Of a stretch of DNA of 64,000 nucleotides, positions 8,511 through 16,942 are shown piece by piece. Within the stretch, counting starts at the first letter, position 1, and every line of letters begins with the position of its first letter. The notes under the pieces were generated by a model, which saw nothing but the letters and a program-made list of their open reading frames with translations, made no database searches and had not been told where the DNA came from. The translations under genes were made by a program, and so were the position numbers. This DNA comes from Agrococcus terreus (GTDB taxonomy: Bacteria > Actinomycetota > Actinomycetes > Actinomycetales > Microbacteriaceae): positions 248,001 through 312,000 of the forward strand of contig NZ_BMLM01000002.1 in the NCBI RefSeq assembly GCF_014645235.1. Direction: 5' to 3'.

Positions 8511-9538
8511 CGCTGCTCCTCCACGGTCACGCCGGGGCCGATCTGCGCGAGCGCCGCGTCGATCGCGGCCGCATCGCCGCGCACGGCGATGGTGAGGAGG
8601 CCGTACACGCGGCCCTGGATGTCGTCGACGCCGCCGTGCACGAGGTTGAAGTCGACGCCCGCACGGGCGAGCGCGCCGAAGACGCGCGCCTCGCTCGCGC
8701 CCTCGTCGGTGAACGAGATCGTGAAGAGCCGCCCCTCGTGCTGCGCGCGGAGCGCGACGAGCTCGTCGCCCTCCGGCAGCGCGCGCACGACGGTGGCGAC
8801 GAAGCGCTTCGCGACGTCGGTCGTCGGGCGGGTGAAGACGTCATAGGTCGAGCCGGTCTCGACGACCCGGCCCGCCTCCATGACCGCCACGCGGTCGGCG
8901 ATGCGCGTGATGACCTCCATCTCGTGCGTGATGACGACGATCGTCACGCCGAGCTCGCGGTTGACGCGCGCCAGGAGGTCGAGCACCTCGGCGGTCGTCT
9001 CGGGGTCGAGCGCGCTCGTCGCCTCGTCGGCGAGCAGCACCTGCGGGTTCGCGGCGAGCGCGCGGGCGATGCCGACGCGCTGCTGCTGGCCGCCCGAGAG
9101 CTGCTCGGGGTAGGCGTCGGCGCGGCCGGCGAGGCCGACGAACTCGAGCAGCTCCTCGACGCGGCGGCGGCGCTCGGCGCGGGGCACCCCGACGACCTCG
9201 AGCGGGTACGCGACGTTGCCGGCGACGGTGCGGGAGTGCAGCAGGTTGAAGCGCTGGAAGATCATGCCGATGCGCGTCTGCTGCTCGCGCAGCGCCTTGC
9301 CGCGGAGGCCGCTGATCTCGACGTCGCCGACCCGGATCGCGCCCTCGGTGACGGGCTCGAGCTGGTTGATGAGCCGCACGAGCGTCGACTTGCCGGCGCC
9401 CGAGTAGCCGATGATGCCGAAGACCTCGCCCTGCTCGATCGACAGCGAGACGTCGTCGACGGCGACGATGGGGTCGCCGCCGCGCTTGGCGGGCGGGAAC
9501 CGCTTCGACACGCGGTCGAGCACGATGTGCTGCGTCAC
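8507..9538 (-). CDS. metN: Methionine ABC transporter ATP-binding protein MetN
   Basis: A 343-residue ATPase. It has Walker A GYSGAGKST at 44-52, the signature LSGGQQQRVGIARAL, Walker B VLLADEATSALD and the switch His in VVITHEM. The last 80 or so residues form the NIL domain, where methionine binds and inhibits transport in E. coli MetN, so feedback inhibition is likely conserved. It lies between metQ and metI in one operon; an 83-base gap before it holds a perfect hairpin. Confidence 0.96.
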   Translation of the reverse strand: MTQHIVLDRVSKRFPPAKRGGDPIVAVDDVSLSIEQGEVFGIIGYSGAGKSTLVRLINQLEPVTEGAIRVGDVEISGLRGKALREQQTRIGMIFQRFNLLHSRTVAGNVAYPLEVVGVPRAERRRRVEELLEFVGLAGRADAYPEQLSGGQQQRVGIARALAANPQVLLADEATSALDPETTAEVLDLLARVNRELGVTIVVITHEMEVITRIADRVAVMEAGRVVETGSTYDVFTRPTTDVAKRFVATVVRALPEGDELVALRAQHEGRLFTISFTDEGASEARVFGALARAGVDFNLVHGGVDDIQGRVYGLLTIAVRGDAAAIDAALAQIGPGVTVEEQR

Positions 9539-9575
9539 TGCTCTCCTCCTCCTTCTTCTGCCCTGCGGGAACGAC

Positions 9576-9613
9576 GATGGGCACGGTCCGCGATGTGCGC
9601 GACCGTGCCCATC
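9576..9613 (-). terminator. Intercistronic hairpin between metQ and metN
   Basis: Perfect 13-bp stem (9576-9588 with 9601-9613, core GATGGGCACGGTC) and a 12-base loop, 8 bases after the metQ stop. In this position it would partly terminate transcription or protect the metQ 3' end, favouring excess binding protein over the ATPase and permease. Confidence 0.6.
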
Positions 9614-9620
9614 GACCAGG

Positions 9621-10538
9621 CTATCCCTGCAGCTCGGCCTCGACGGCCTCGAGCGCCGACTGGAGCTCGGCCTTCGGGGTCTGGACGAAGACGCCGGTGC
9701 CGCCGGAGGCCTCGAGGGCGCCTGCCTGCACCTCCTCGTTCGTCTGGTACAGCTCGACGAGGCGGTTCAGGACCTCGTCGTCGACGTTCTCGGCCGTCGT
9801 CGCGAAGATGTTGATGTACGGCTGCGCGGCGGGGTCGGTCGGGTCGTCCTGCGCGATGGCGTCCTCGGGGTCGATGCCCGCGTCGGTGATGAAGTCGTTG
9901 TTGATGATCGCGGCGGCGACGTCCGGCAGCGAGGTGGCGGTGAGGGCCGCGTCGACCGCCTGCACCTCGACGCGCGACTCCTCGGCGATGACGTCGGCGA
10001 CGGTCGAGTAGGGGCTGCCGCCGTCCTGCAGGGCGATGAGGCCCGCCGACTGCAGCACGAGCAGGCCGCGCGCCTGGTTCGTGTCGTCGTTCGGCACGAT
10101 GACCGTCTCGCCGTCCTGGATCTCGTCGACCGACTCGTACTTGTCGGAGTAGAGGCCGATCGGGTAGATCGCCGTCGAGCCGATGGGCTGCAGGTCGTCG
10201 CCGGCGTTCGTGTTGTAGTCGGCGAGGTAGATGATGTGCTGGAACTGGTTGATGTCCAGCTCGCCCTCGCTGAGCGCCGGGTTGGGCTGGTTGTAGTCGG
10301 TGAAGTCGACGACGTCGAGGAAGATGCCCTCGGCCTCGGCGGCCTCCTCGTAGACGGACCAGTAGGGGTCGCTCGCGCCGACGACGCCGAGCTGCACGGG
10401 GTTCTCCTCGGAGCCGAGCGCGGCCTCCTCGGCGCCCGCGCCGCCACCGGCGCTGCAGCCGACGAGCGCGACGGCGACGCCGACGGCGCCCGCGAGGGCG
10501 AGGGGACGGAGGGCGCGGCGGGTGGCGCGGAAGGACAT
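9621..10538 (-). CDS. metQ: Methionine-binding lipoprotein MetQ (NlpA family)
   Basis: A 305-residue lipoprotein. The positive N-terminus and hydrophobic core end at lipobox ALVGC, with Cys about 28 as the lipidation site. The mature part follows the NlpA/MetQ pattern: VQLGVVGASDPYW, LDINQFQHIIYL and PNDDTNQARGLLVLQSAGLI. It captures methionine outside the membrane for MetNI. An AGGAG lies 6-10 bases before the ATG. It is the first gene of the operon, so control should act upstream; I could not recognise a SAM riboswitch in the 110 bases before it. Confidence 0.95.
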   Translation of the reverse strand: MSFRATRRALRPLALAGAVGVAVALVGCSAGGGAGAEEAALGSEENPVQLGVVGASDPYWSVYEEAAEAEGIFLDVVDFTDYNQPNPALSEGELDINQFQHIIYLADYNTNAGDDLQPIGSTAIYPIGLYSDKYESVDEIQDGETVIVPNDDTNQARGLLVLQSAGLIALQDGGSPYSTVADVIAEESRVEVQAVDAALTATSLPDVAAAIINNDFITDAGIDPEDAIAQDDPTDPAAQPYINIFATTAENVDDEVLNRLVELYQTNEEVQAGALEASGGTGVFVQTPKAELQSALEAVEAELQG

Positions 10539-10650
10539 GGGAGCTCCTGGATGGCTTGGGGCTGATCGGAGTCCGCAGGCTGTGGCGTGCTGGACATCAC
10601 CACGGTAGGAAGCGGCTCCCGGTGCGCGCGAACCGAGCCGTCACGCCGCG

Positions 10651-11208
10651 TCACACAGCGGCGACGAGGGCGACCCCGACGGCTGCGCCGGTGAGCAGCC
10701 ACGGCCCGAAGGCGAGCGAGCGCCGGCCGAGCGCGAGGAGCACGCCCCCGGCGACGCCGCCGAGCATGATGGCGGCGACGAGCCCCGCGACGGGCGCGAG
10801 CCAGCCGAGCGTCGACGCCGCGAGCGCCAGGGCGGCGCCCAGCTTCACGTCGCCCATGCCCATGCCGCCGACCGCCGCCATCCCGAGCAGCGCCGCGCCG
10901 CACGCGAGTCCCACGAGCGGCGAGAGGTCACCCGTCGCGAGGCGCACGGCGGCCGCCGCGGTGGCGAGCGCGAGCAGCGGGAGGGTGAGGGCGTTCGGGA
11001 GGCGCCGCTCGGCCTGGTCGATGCGGGCGAGCGCGGGGGCGGCGGCCGCGGCGGCGACCAGCGGCAGCAGCGCGACCGCGTCGGCGCCGGCGCCGAGCAG
11101 CGCCCAGACCGCGACGGCGGCGAGCGGGAGGCCGAGGGCGTCGATCGGGCGGAGCTCGAGCGGCGGCGCCGTGCGCCCGCCGATGCTCGCCTCCGCCGTC
11201 GCCGTCAC
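10651..11208 (-). CDS. Prepilin peptidase, A24 family, small form
   Basis: A very hydrophobic protein of about 185 residues with several membrane segments. It has the two aspartates of the type IV prepilin peptidase family: RIDQAERRLPN (the D-x-x-x-R type motif near the first loop) and GMGMGDVKLG (GxGD). There is no N-terminal methylase domain, as in the short TadV/CpaA-like forms. No pilin or pilus ATPase gene is present in this window, so the peptidase stands alone here. The start is uncertain: GTG 11208 fits best and GTG 11217 is possible. Earlier in-frame codons read through low-complexity sequence. Confidence 0.78.
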   Translation of the reverse strand: MTATAEASIGGRTAPPLELRPIDALGLPLAAVAVWALLGAGADAVALLPLVAAAAAAPALARIDQAERRLPNALTLPLLALATAAAAVRLATGDLSPLVGLACGAALLGMAAVGGMGMGDVKLGAALALAASTLGWLAPVAGLVAAIMLGGVAGGVLLALGRRSLAFGPWLLTGAAVGVALVAAV

Positions 11209-11413
11209 GCGCGCCACGATAGCCGCGGCCGCCGCGGCCCCGCGCCGCCTCTCCACAGCCGCCTCGCGTCCGCTCCCCCGCTGGCTACCGCTCGACGGCC
11301 CCGCGACACGCCCGGGATGCACGATCTCGACGCCGCTGCAACCGATGCGGGCTCGCCGCGCGATATGGGGGCAGGAGCGGCACGACCGGTGCCGACGACC
11401 GAAGGAGAAGACC

Positions 11414-12238
11414 ATGAAGCGCACGCTCACGCTCGGCACCGCCGCCGTCGTGGCCCTGACGGCGCTGGGCGCATCCCCGGCGCTCGCCGCCGAGGACGAC
11501 GCCACCGTGTCCGTCCTGCACGCCGTGCCCGACCTCACCGTCGACGTCTACGTGAACGGCGAGGAGGCCATCCCCGGCTTCGAGCCCGGCACCCTCACCG
11601 ACCCGATGCCGATGGCCGCGGGCACGATCGACGTCCAGGTGTTCGCCGCCGGCGACGACCCCGAGTCGGCCGAGCCCGCCATCGAGGCGAGCGGCATCGA
11701 GGTGCCCGCGATGGCCAACCTGACGCTCGTCGCGCACCTCGCCGAGGACGGCACGCCGACGCTCGCGGCGTTCGCGAACGACACGTCCGAGATCCCTGCC
11801 GGCCAGGCCCGCCTCACGGTCCGCCACGTCGCCGCGGCTCCAGCCGTGGACGTCCGCGCCGGCGGCAGCCCCGTCGTGGAGGGCCTGACGAACCCGGACG
11901 AGGCGTCGCTCGAGACGGCGGCCGGCACCGTCGCCGCGGACGTCGTGCTCGCGGGCACGGAGGACGTCGTGATCGGCCCGGCCGACCTCGACCTCGCCGA
12001 GGGCGTCGACACGATCGTGTACGCGTGGGGCAGCGCCGAGGACGCGAACCTCGCCCTCGCGATCCAGACGGTCGACGCCCACAGCGCTCCGAGCGGCGTG
12101 CCCTCGGGCCTCGGCGGTGCCGCCGGCGACGACTCGGCCGCCGGGATCGCGCTCGCGATCGCCGGCCTGCTCGGCCTCGCGATGGTGGCTGCCGTCGCGA
12201 TGCGCCGCCGCGAGGCCGTCGCCGCCCAGCGCCGCTGA
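11414..12238 (+). CDS. DUF4397 cell-surface protein with C-terminal membrane anchor
   Basis: A 274-residue secreted protein. A signal peptide (MKRTLTLG then a hydrophobic run, ending ALAA) is followed by two DUF4397 units, each beginning with VSVLHAVPDLTVDVYVNG- or LTVRHVAAAPAVDVRAGG-like sequence. Then come a short linker with APSGVPSGLGG, one hydrophobic segment (about 240-258) and an RRR-rich tail. The tail looks like a sorting-signal layout, but no LPxTG motif is present. The ATG is preceded by GAAGGAG at ideal spacing. The class F sortase gene starts 83 bases downstream, so this protein is the obvious candidate substrate (inference). Confidence 0.85.
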   Translation: MKRTLTLGTAAVVALTALGASPALAAEDDATVSVLHAVPDLTVDVYVNGEEAIPGFEPGTLTDPMPMAAGTIDVQVFAAGDDPESAEPAIEASGIEVPAMANLTLVAHLAEDGTPTLAAFANDTSEIPAGQARLTVRHVAAAPAVDVRAGGSPVVEGLTNPDEASLETAAGTVAADVVLAGTEDVVIGPADLDLAEGVDTIVYAWGSAEDANLALAIQTVDAHSAPSGVPSGLGGAAGDDSAAGIALAIAGLLGLAMVAAVAMRRREAVAAQRR

Positions 12239-12244
12239 CCGGAG

Positions 12245-12281
12245 GGGATCCCCGCGGCGCCCATCCCGCCGCGGGGATCCC
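12245..12281 (+). terminator. Hairpin between the DUF4397 and sortase genes
   Basis: Perfect 15-bp stem (12245-12259 with 12267-12281, core GGGATCCCCGCGGCG) with a 7-base loop, immediately after the DUF4397 stop. It is probably a partial terminator or mRNA-stabilising hairpin that lets the surface protein outnumber the sortase. Confidence 0.7.
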
Positions 12282-12321
12282 TGCACGCCCGCCCGCACCA
12301 CCACCGCCACGAGGAGGCATC

Positions 12322-12996
12322 GTGTTCCGCTCCCGCATCGCAGCGCTCGTCGTCGCGGCGCTCGCCGCCGTCGCGGCGATCGTCGTGGGCGTCTCGCTCG
12401 TGCTGCCCCGGCCCGCGCCCGCCCCCGCCCCGGAGGCCGCGCCGCCGGCGTCGGCTCCCCCGGCCTCCGCCACGACCGACCCGCCGGCCCCGGTCTCCAC
12501 CCCGGTCGGCCGCCAGGACGCCGCCCTCGGCGCGCAGGAGCGGGCCGCCGTCGACGAGCCGGTCGCCGTGCGGCTGCCGAGCCTCGGCGTCGACCTCGAC
12601 GTCGTGCCGGTGGGGGTGCGCGACGACGGGCAGATGGACGTGCCGCTGCTCGTCTCGGAGGCCGGCTGGTATCGCTACGGCCCGGCTCCCGGCGCGGAGG
12701 CGGGGAACGCCGTGCTCGCCGCCCACGTCGACTCCGACCGCGGCCCCGCTCCCATGGCCGTGCTGCTCGACGTCGAGGTCGGCACGGAGGTCGAGGTCGA
12801 GACCGCCTCGGGCGCCACGCTGCGCTACCGGATCGACGAGGTCGAGCAGCTCGGCAAGGAGACGCTGCCGCTCGACGAGATCTTCGCGCGCGACGGCGAC
12901 CACCGCCTCCGCCTCGTGACCTGCGCGGGCGACTGGGACCCCGTCGCGCAGGCGTACGAGGACAACGTCATCGCCACGGCGAGCCTGATCGGCTGA
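12322..12996 (+). CDS. Class F sortase
   Basis: A 224-residue membrane-anchored protein: an N-terminal hydrophobic segment (about 6-28), a Pro/Ala-rich linker to about residue 60, then a sortase beta-barrel. The catalytic His is in AAHVDS (H135) and the Cys in LVTCAG (C201). Sortases cut a sorting motif and transfer the protein to the envelope. At the place after the Cys where relatives usually show Y-R-D-N, this protein has Y-E-D-N (E213), so the usual catalytic Arg is not obvious. The GTG start has GAGGAGG 5 bases upstream. The stop overlaps the sigma-factor start (TGATG), which ties the two genes together. Confidence 0.88.
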   Translation: MFRSRIAALVVAALAAVAAIVVGVSLVLPRPAPAPAPEAAPPASAPPASATTDPPAPVSTPVGRQDAALGAQERAAVDEPVAVRLPSLGVDLDVVPVGVRDDGQMDVPLLVSEAGWYRYGPAPGAEAGNAVLAAHVDSDRGPAPMAVLLDVEVGTEVEVETASGATLRYRIDEVEQLGKETLPLDEIFARDGDHRLRLVTCAGDWDPVAQAYEDNVIATASLIG

Positions 12997-13583
12997 TGTA
13001 CCGTGACGACGTGCAGCGCGGCGACGGCGACGAGGCGATGATCGCCCGCGCCTTCGTCGACGGCCCCGCCGAGGAGGGCCTCCGCCTCGCCTACGAGCGC
13101 TGGGGCGGCCTCGTGCTCGCGCTCGCCCTGCGGGCCATGGATCGATCGGATGCGGAGGACGTCGTGCAGCGCACGTTCGTCTCCGCCTGGCGGTCGCGCG
13201 CCTCCTACGACCCCGAGGCGGGCCCGCTCGGCGCCTGGATCGTGCGGATCGCGCGGCGCCGCATCGCCGACCACTGGCGCTCGGCGGCCGTGCAGCACGA
13301 GCGGGCCGTCGCGCCCGAGGTGCTGCAGGGCACGCTCGAGCGGCCGAGCACGGCGGACGTGCCGGACGAGGTGGCGAGCGCCATCGCCGTCGAGGAGGCG
13401 CTCGCCTCGATCGGCGAGCCGCAGGGCACGATCGTGCGGATGGCCGTGCTCGAGGACCGCTCGGCGGCCTCGATCGCCGAGGCGCTCGACATGCCGATCG
13501 GGACGGTGAAGAGCCACCTGTCCCGTTCGCTCCGAAGACTGAGGGACCGATGGGAGGGAGCCCATGCAGCACATCTCGCCTGA
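12996..13583 (+). CDS. ECF-type RNA polymerase sigma factor
   Basis: A 195-residue sigma-70 family protein with region 2 (DAEDVVQRTFVSAW, and the DNA-melting part GAWIVRIARRRIADHWR) and region 4 helix-turn-helix (SAASIAEALDMPIGTVKSHLSRSLRRLRD). There is no region 1 or 3, as is typical of ECF factors. The TGATG overlap with the sortase gene and the 20-base overlap with the anti-sigma gene show tight co-expression. An alternative GTG start at 13011 would shorten it by five residues. It probably controls this cluster and possibly its own promoter before the DUF4397 gene. Confidence 0.93.
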   Translation: MYRDDVQRGDGDEAMIARAFVDGPAEEGLRLAYERWGGLVLALALRAMDRSDAEDVVQRTFVSAWRSRASYDPEAGPLGAWIVRIARRRIADHWRSAAVQHERAVAPEVLQGTLERPSTADVPDEVASAIAVEEALASIGEPQGTIVRMAVLEDRSAASIAEALDMPIGTVKSHLSRSLRRLRDRWEGAHAAHLA

Positions 13584-14343
13584 GCGGCTCGCCGAGCTCG
13601 CCCTCGAGCGCGAGGGCCGCGACGAGCACCTGGAGGCCTGCTCGGCCTGCCGCGAGGAGCTCGCGTCGCTGCGCGCGGAGGTCGCGCGGCTGCGCGCCGA
13701 CGCCGTCGCGCCCGAGCCGTTGCCCGCTGGCCTGTGGGACCGGATCGCGGCCGAGGTCGCCGACGACGAGCAGCGCGACGACCCGCGGCGCGCGCCCGCG
13801 GCAGAGCCCGTGGACGAGCGCGTGCACGACCGACCGGCCGTCGCCGACCGCGATCGGGCGCACGTGCCGCACCGCGGTCGCCGGCGCTCGCGCGCGGGCG
13901 GCGTGCGCCGGTTCACGGCCGGCGCCCTCGTGCTCGCGTGCGCCGCCACCGCGATCGTCGTCGGCGGCATCGCCGCGGGGATCGCGGCGCTCGCGCCGGG
14001 CTCCGACCGCGGCACGATCCTCGCCGCCGCCTCGCTCGACGCCCTCACGGGCGACGTGCAGCCCGCGGCGGCGGAGGTCGTCGAGCGCGACGGCCGCCGG
14101 GTGCTCGTGCTCGACACCCGGGCGCTGCCCGAGGCCGACGGCTACCTCGACGTGTGGCTGATCGACCGCGACGTCAGCGCGATGATCAACGTCGGCATCC
14201 TCGACGCCGACACCCAGGAGTACGTGCTGCCCGACGGCATCGACCTCGATCGCTTCCCGGTCGTCGACGTGTCGGTCGAGCCGTTCGACGGCGATCCGAC
14301 GCACAGCGGCGAGAGCATCTGGCGGGGCGTGCTCGGCTCCTGA
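13564..14343 (+). CDS. Membrane anti-sigma factor (RskA-like, zinc-binding N-terminus)
   Basis: A 259-residue single-pass membrane protein. The cytoplasmic N-terminus has a zinc anti-sigma motif HLEACSAC (H22, C26, C29) that would hold the sigma factor. An Arg-rich, Asp-rich linker follows, then one membrane helix (about 115-139). The outer C-terminal domain matches the anti-sigma-K type (ADGYLDVWLIDRDVSAM, then DVSVEPFDGDP). Regulated proteolysis of RskA-like proteins usually releases the sigma factor. It overlaps the sigma gene by 20 bases and ends the cluster. Confidence 0.9.
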   Translation: MQHISPERLAELALEREGRDEHLEACSACREELASLRAEVARLRADAVAPEPLPAGLWDRIAAEVADDEQRDDPRRAPAAEPVDERVHDRPAVADRDRAHVPHRGRRRSRAGGVRRFTAGALVLACAATAIVVGGIAAGIAALAPGSDRGTILAAASLDALTGDVQPAAAEVVERDGRRVLVLDTRALPEADGYLDVWLIDRDVSAMINVGILDADTQEYVLPDGIDLDRFPVVDVSVEPFDGDPTHSGESIWRGVLGS

Positions 14344-14347
14344 GCGC

Positions 14348-15394
14348 TCAGCGGTGCGGCCAGGCCGCGAGTGCCCGCTCCAGCGCGCACGAGGCGGAGG
14401 CCGGCACCGGCTCGACGAGCACCGCCTCAGGGTGGCCGCCTGCCCTGGCGCGCGCCGCGGGCAGGCTCCACGTGCCGGCGACCCTGCCGTCGACGAGCAC
14501 GGTCGGCCGGAACACGCCGTTGCCGCCGGGCACGACCGCGGCGAGCGCTGCCGGGCTCGCGACGAGCGAGCGGTCGGCTGCGCCGAGCAGCCACTCGTCG
14601 AAGGCGGGCACGAGCCGCACGCCGTCGCGCGGGAGCGGCTCGAGCCCCGCCCGCATCCGCATCGGCACGCCCTCGACCAGCACCGGCTCGAGCCCGGAGG
14701 CCGCCGCGAGCGCCGCGCGGATCGGCACCTTCGGCAGGCCCGTCCACCAGGCGACGTCGTCGTCGCGGATCGGGCCGCGGGAGGCGACCATGCGCGCGAG
14801 GAGGTCGAGATGCGCTGCCGCCGGGTCGGCGACGGCCGCGGGCGGCCCGCCGACGAGCAGCTGCTCCGCGCCGTCGAAGGGCCCGAAGCGCACGCGCTGC
14901 TCGATCGCGAGCAGCGCCAGCAGGTGGTAGCCGCGCCCGCCCGACGTGGCGATCCCCGCCGCCTCCCACGCCGCGAGCAGCGCCGGCCGCGCGAGGGGAC
15001 CGGCGGCGAGCGCCTCGGCCGCGACGGCGGCCGCCTCGGCGCCCACCGGCTCCGGCACCTCGCGGTCGCGCAGCATCCGCAGCTCCTGCCGCCGCATCCG
15101 CTCGCCCGTGGCCGCGTGCAGGATCGCGAGGTCGCGGGGCGTCGTCGCGAAGAGCGTGCCGCGCATCGCCCAGGAGCGCACGAGCTCGCCGCGGTCGAAG
15201 GCGTCGCGGACGTCGGCGAGCGTGGTGCCCGCCGCCGAGCGGATCGCGATCGCCCGCAGCACCGCCGGAAGGTCCTGCCCCTGCATCGCGACGAGCGCGC
15301 GCATCGCCTCGGCGGGGCTGCGGTCGGCCCCGAAGCCGTGCGCGGCGAGGCGTGCGCGCCGGGCCTGCGCGGCGGTGAGCGAGCGGGGCTCCAT
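14348..15394 (-). CDS. Winged-helix DNA-binding domain protein (HTH_42/YcaQ-like superfamily)
   Basis: A 348-residue soluble protein. The N-terminus (RRARLAAHGF, then ALVAMQGQDLPAVLRAIAIRS) and the SWAMRGTLFATTPRD segment are typical of actinobacterial winged-helix DNA-binding domain proteins related to AlkX/YcaQ glycosylases. LVDGRVAGTWSL near the C-terminus is also typical. Some relatives unhook DNA crosslinks; activity here is unproven. The promoter box TAGCGT ends 6 bases before the ATG, which fits a leaderless mRNA. It is convergent with the anti-sigma gene, with only four bases between stops. Confidence 0.82.
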   Translation of the reverse strand: MEPRSLTAAQARRARLAAHGFGADRSPAEAMRALVAMQGQDLPAVLRAIAIRSAAGTTLADVRDAFDRGELVRSWAMRGTLFATTPRDLAILHAATGERMRRQELRMLRDREVPEPVGAEAAAVAAEALAAGPLARPALLAAWEAAGIATSGGRGYHLLALLAIEQRVRFGPFDGAEQLLVGGPPAAVADPAAAHLDLLARMVASRGPIRDDDVAWWTGLPKVPIRAALAAASGLEPVLVEGVPMRMRAGLEPLPRDGVRLVPAFDEWLLGAADRSLVASPAALAAVVPGGNGVFRPTVLVDGRVAGTWSLPAARARAGGHPEAVLVEPVPASASCALERALAAWPHR

Positions 15395-15400
15395 GCGCCC

Positions 15401-15406
15401 ACGCTA
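15401..15406 (-). promoter_or_regulatory. -10 box, winged-helix gene
   Basis: TAGCGT on the minus strand with exactly 6 bases to the ATG at 15394; a leaderless-type promoter. Confidence 0.55.
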
Positions 15407-15457
15407 GCCGCGGCCGGGGACGCGGCGGCATCCGCGCCGCCGGCGCCCGGACGCGGA

Positions 15458-15489
15458 GGGGGCCCGGACGCCGCTGCGCCCGGGCCCCC
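15458..15489 (-). terminator. Terminator of the PhoH-family gene
   Basis: GGGGGCCCGG (15458-15467) pairs with CCGGGCCCCC (15480-15489), extendable by inner pairs, 7 bases after the PhoH stop on the minus strand. Confidence 0.7.
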
Positions 15490-15496
15490 GATACGA

Positions 15497-16828
15497 CTAG
15501 CCCTCGAGCAGGCTCGTGACGAGCGCCGCGATGCGGCTGCGCTCCGAGCGGGTGAGGGTCACGTGGCCGAAGAGCTCGTTGCCCTTGAGCGTCTCGATGA
15601 CGCTCGCGACGCCGTCGTGGCGCCCGACCCGCAGGTTGTCGCGCTGCGCGACGTCGTGCGTGAGCACCACGCGCGAGTTCTGGCCGATGCGGCTGAGCAC
15701 CGTGAGCAGTACGTTGCGCTCGAGCGACTGCGCCTCGTCGACGATGACGAACGCGTCGTGGAGCGAGCGGCCGCGGATGTGCGTGAGCGGCAGCACCTCG
15801 AGCATCCCCCGGTCGGCGACCTCGTCGAGCACGTTGTCGCTGACGAGCGCCCCGAGCGTGTCGTAGATCGCCTGCCCCCAGGGGTTCATCTTCTCGTCCT
15901 TGTCGCCGGGCAGGTAGCCGAGCTCCTGGCCGCCGACCGCGTAGAGCGGGCGGAAGACGATGATCTTCTTGTGCAGGCGGCGCTCGAGCACCGCCTCGAG
16001 GCCCGCCGCGAGCGCGAGCGCCGACTTGCCCGTGCCGGCCGAGCCGCCGAGCGAGACGATGCCCACCTGATCGTCGAGCAGCAGGTCGATCGCGAGGCGC
16101 TGCTCGGCCGAGCGGCCGTGGACGCCGAAGACGTCGCGGTCGCCGCGCACGAGCGAGATCTCGCCCTTCCGCGTCACGCGGCCGAGCGCCGAGCCGCGCT
16201 CGGACGAGATGACGAGGCCCGTGTTGAGCGGGAGGTCGGCGACGGCCGACGTCTCGAGCCGCTCGTGCTCGTAGAGCGCCGCCATCTGCTCGCCGGAGAG
16301 CGCGAGCTCGGCCGTTCCCATCCACCCGGAGTCGACGGCCTGCTCGGCGAGGTACTCCTCGGCGGCGAGGCCGATCGACGCGGCCTTCACGCGCATCGGC
16401 ATGTCCTTCGACACGACGCAGACGTCGAGCCCGTCGCCCTGCAGGTTGGCGGCGACGGCGAGGATGCGGGAGTCGTTGTCGCCCAGCTGCAGGCCGCTCG
16501 GCAGCACCTGCAGGTTCGAGTGGTTCAGCTCGACGCGCAGGCTGCCGCCGCCCTCGGTGGGCACCGGGAAGTCGAGGCGCTCGTGCGCGACGCGGAGCTC
16601 GTCGAGGTTCCGGAGGGCCTTGCGGGCGAAGTAGCCGATCTCGGGATCGTGCCGCTTCTTCTCGAGCTCGGCGATCACGATCACGGGGATCACGACGGAG
16701 TGCTCGGCGAAGCGGTGGATCGCGCCCGGATCGGACAGCAGCACGCTCGTGTCGAGGACGTAGGTGCGCTGCCGGGTGTCCGAGTCGTCGATCGACTGGA
16801 CTGCGGGCGGGGTGACGAGTGCAGGCAC
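15497..16828 (-). CDS. PIN domain-PhoH ATPase fusion
   Basis: A 443-residue cytoplasmic protein. An N-terminal PIN ribonuclease-like domain ([12 protein letters not shown], later NDSRILAVA) is joined to a C-terminal PhoH ATPase domain with Walker [32 protein letters not shown] and [15 protein letters not shown]-PhoH proteins (PhoH2) of actinobacteria have been reported to unwind and cleave RNA. The GTG start has GGGAG upstream; a TAGCGT box near 16940 would give a leader of about 100 bases with hairpin potential. The protein is complete and ordinary in length. Confidence 0.93.
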   Translation of the reverse strand: MPALVTPPAVQSIDDSDTRQRTYVLDTSVLLSDPGAIHRFAEHSVVIPVIVIAELEKKRHDPEIGYFARKALRNLDELRVAHERLDFPVPTEGGGSLRVELNHSNLQVLPSGLQLGDNDSRILAVAANLQGDGLDVCVVSKDMPMRVKAASIGLAAEEYLAEQAVDSGWMGTAELALSGEQMAALYEHERLETSAVADLPLNTGLVISSERGSALGRVTRKGEISLVRGDRDVFGVHGRSAEQRLAIDLLLDDQVGIVSLGGSAGTGKSALALAAGLEAVLERRLHKKIIVFRPLYAVGGQELGYLPGDKDEKMNPWGQAIYDTLGALVSDNVLDEVADRGMLEVLPLTHIRGRSLHDAFVIVDEAQSLERNVLLTVLSRIGQNSRVVLTHDVAQRDNLRVGRHDGVASVIETLKGNELFGHVTLTRSERSRIAALVTSLLEG

Positions 16829-16841
16829 GTGGCGCTCCCTT

Positions 16842-16942
16842 CCGACCGAGGTCGGATCTCACGCGGCCGTCGCCTTCCCGTGGTGCTCGCGACGGCTCAG
16901 GCCGCTTGCATGCCGGGCGGGTGCCCGACACGGCTGACGCTA
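16842..16942 (-). promoter_or_regulatory. Promoter and leader of the PhoH-family gene
   Basis: TAGCGT on the minus strand at 16937-16942, then about 100 bases of leader holding two small hairpins, one near 16912-16928 and one at 16842-16855 (CCGACC/GGTCGG) just before the ribosome-binding site. Confidence 0.4.

Noticed and set aside
10539-10650. SAM riboswitch or other methionine control element before metQ
   Set aside because: I could not find the conserved SAM-I or SAM-IV helices or core; only a plain leader with a ribosome-binding site is visible.
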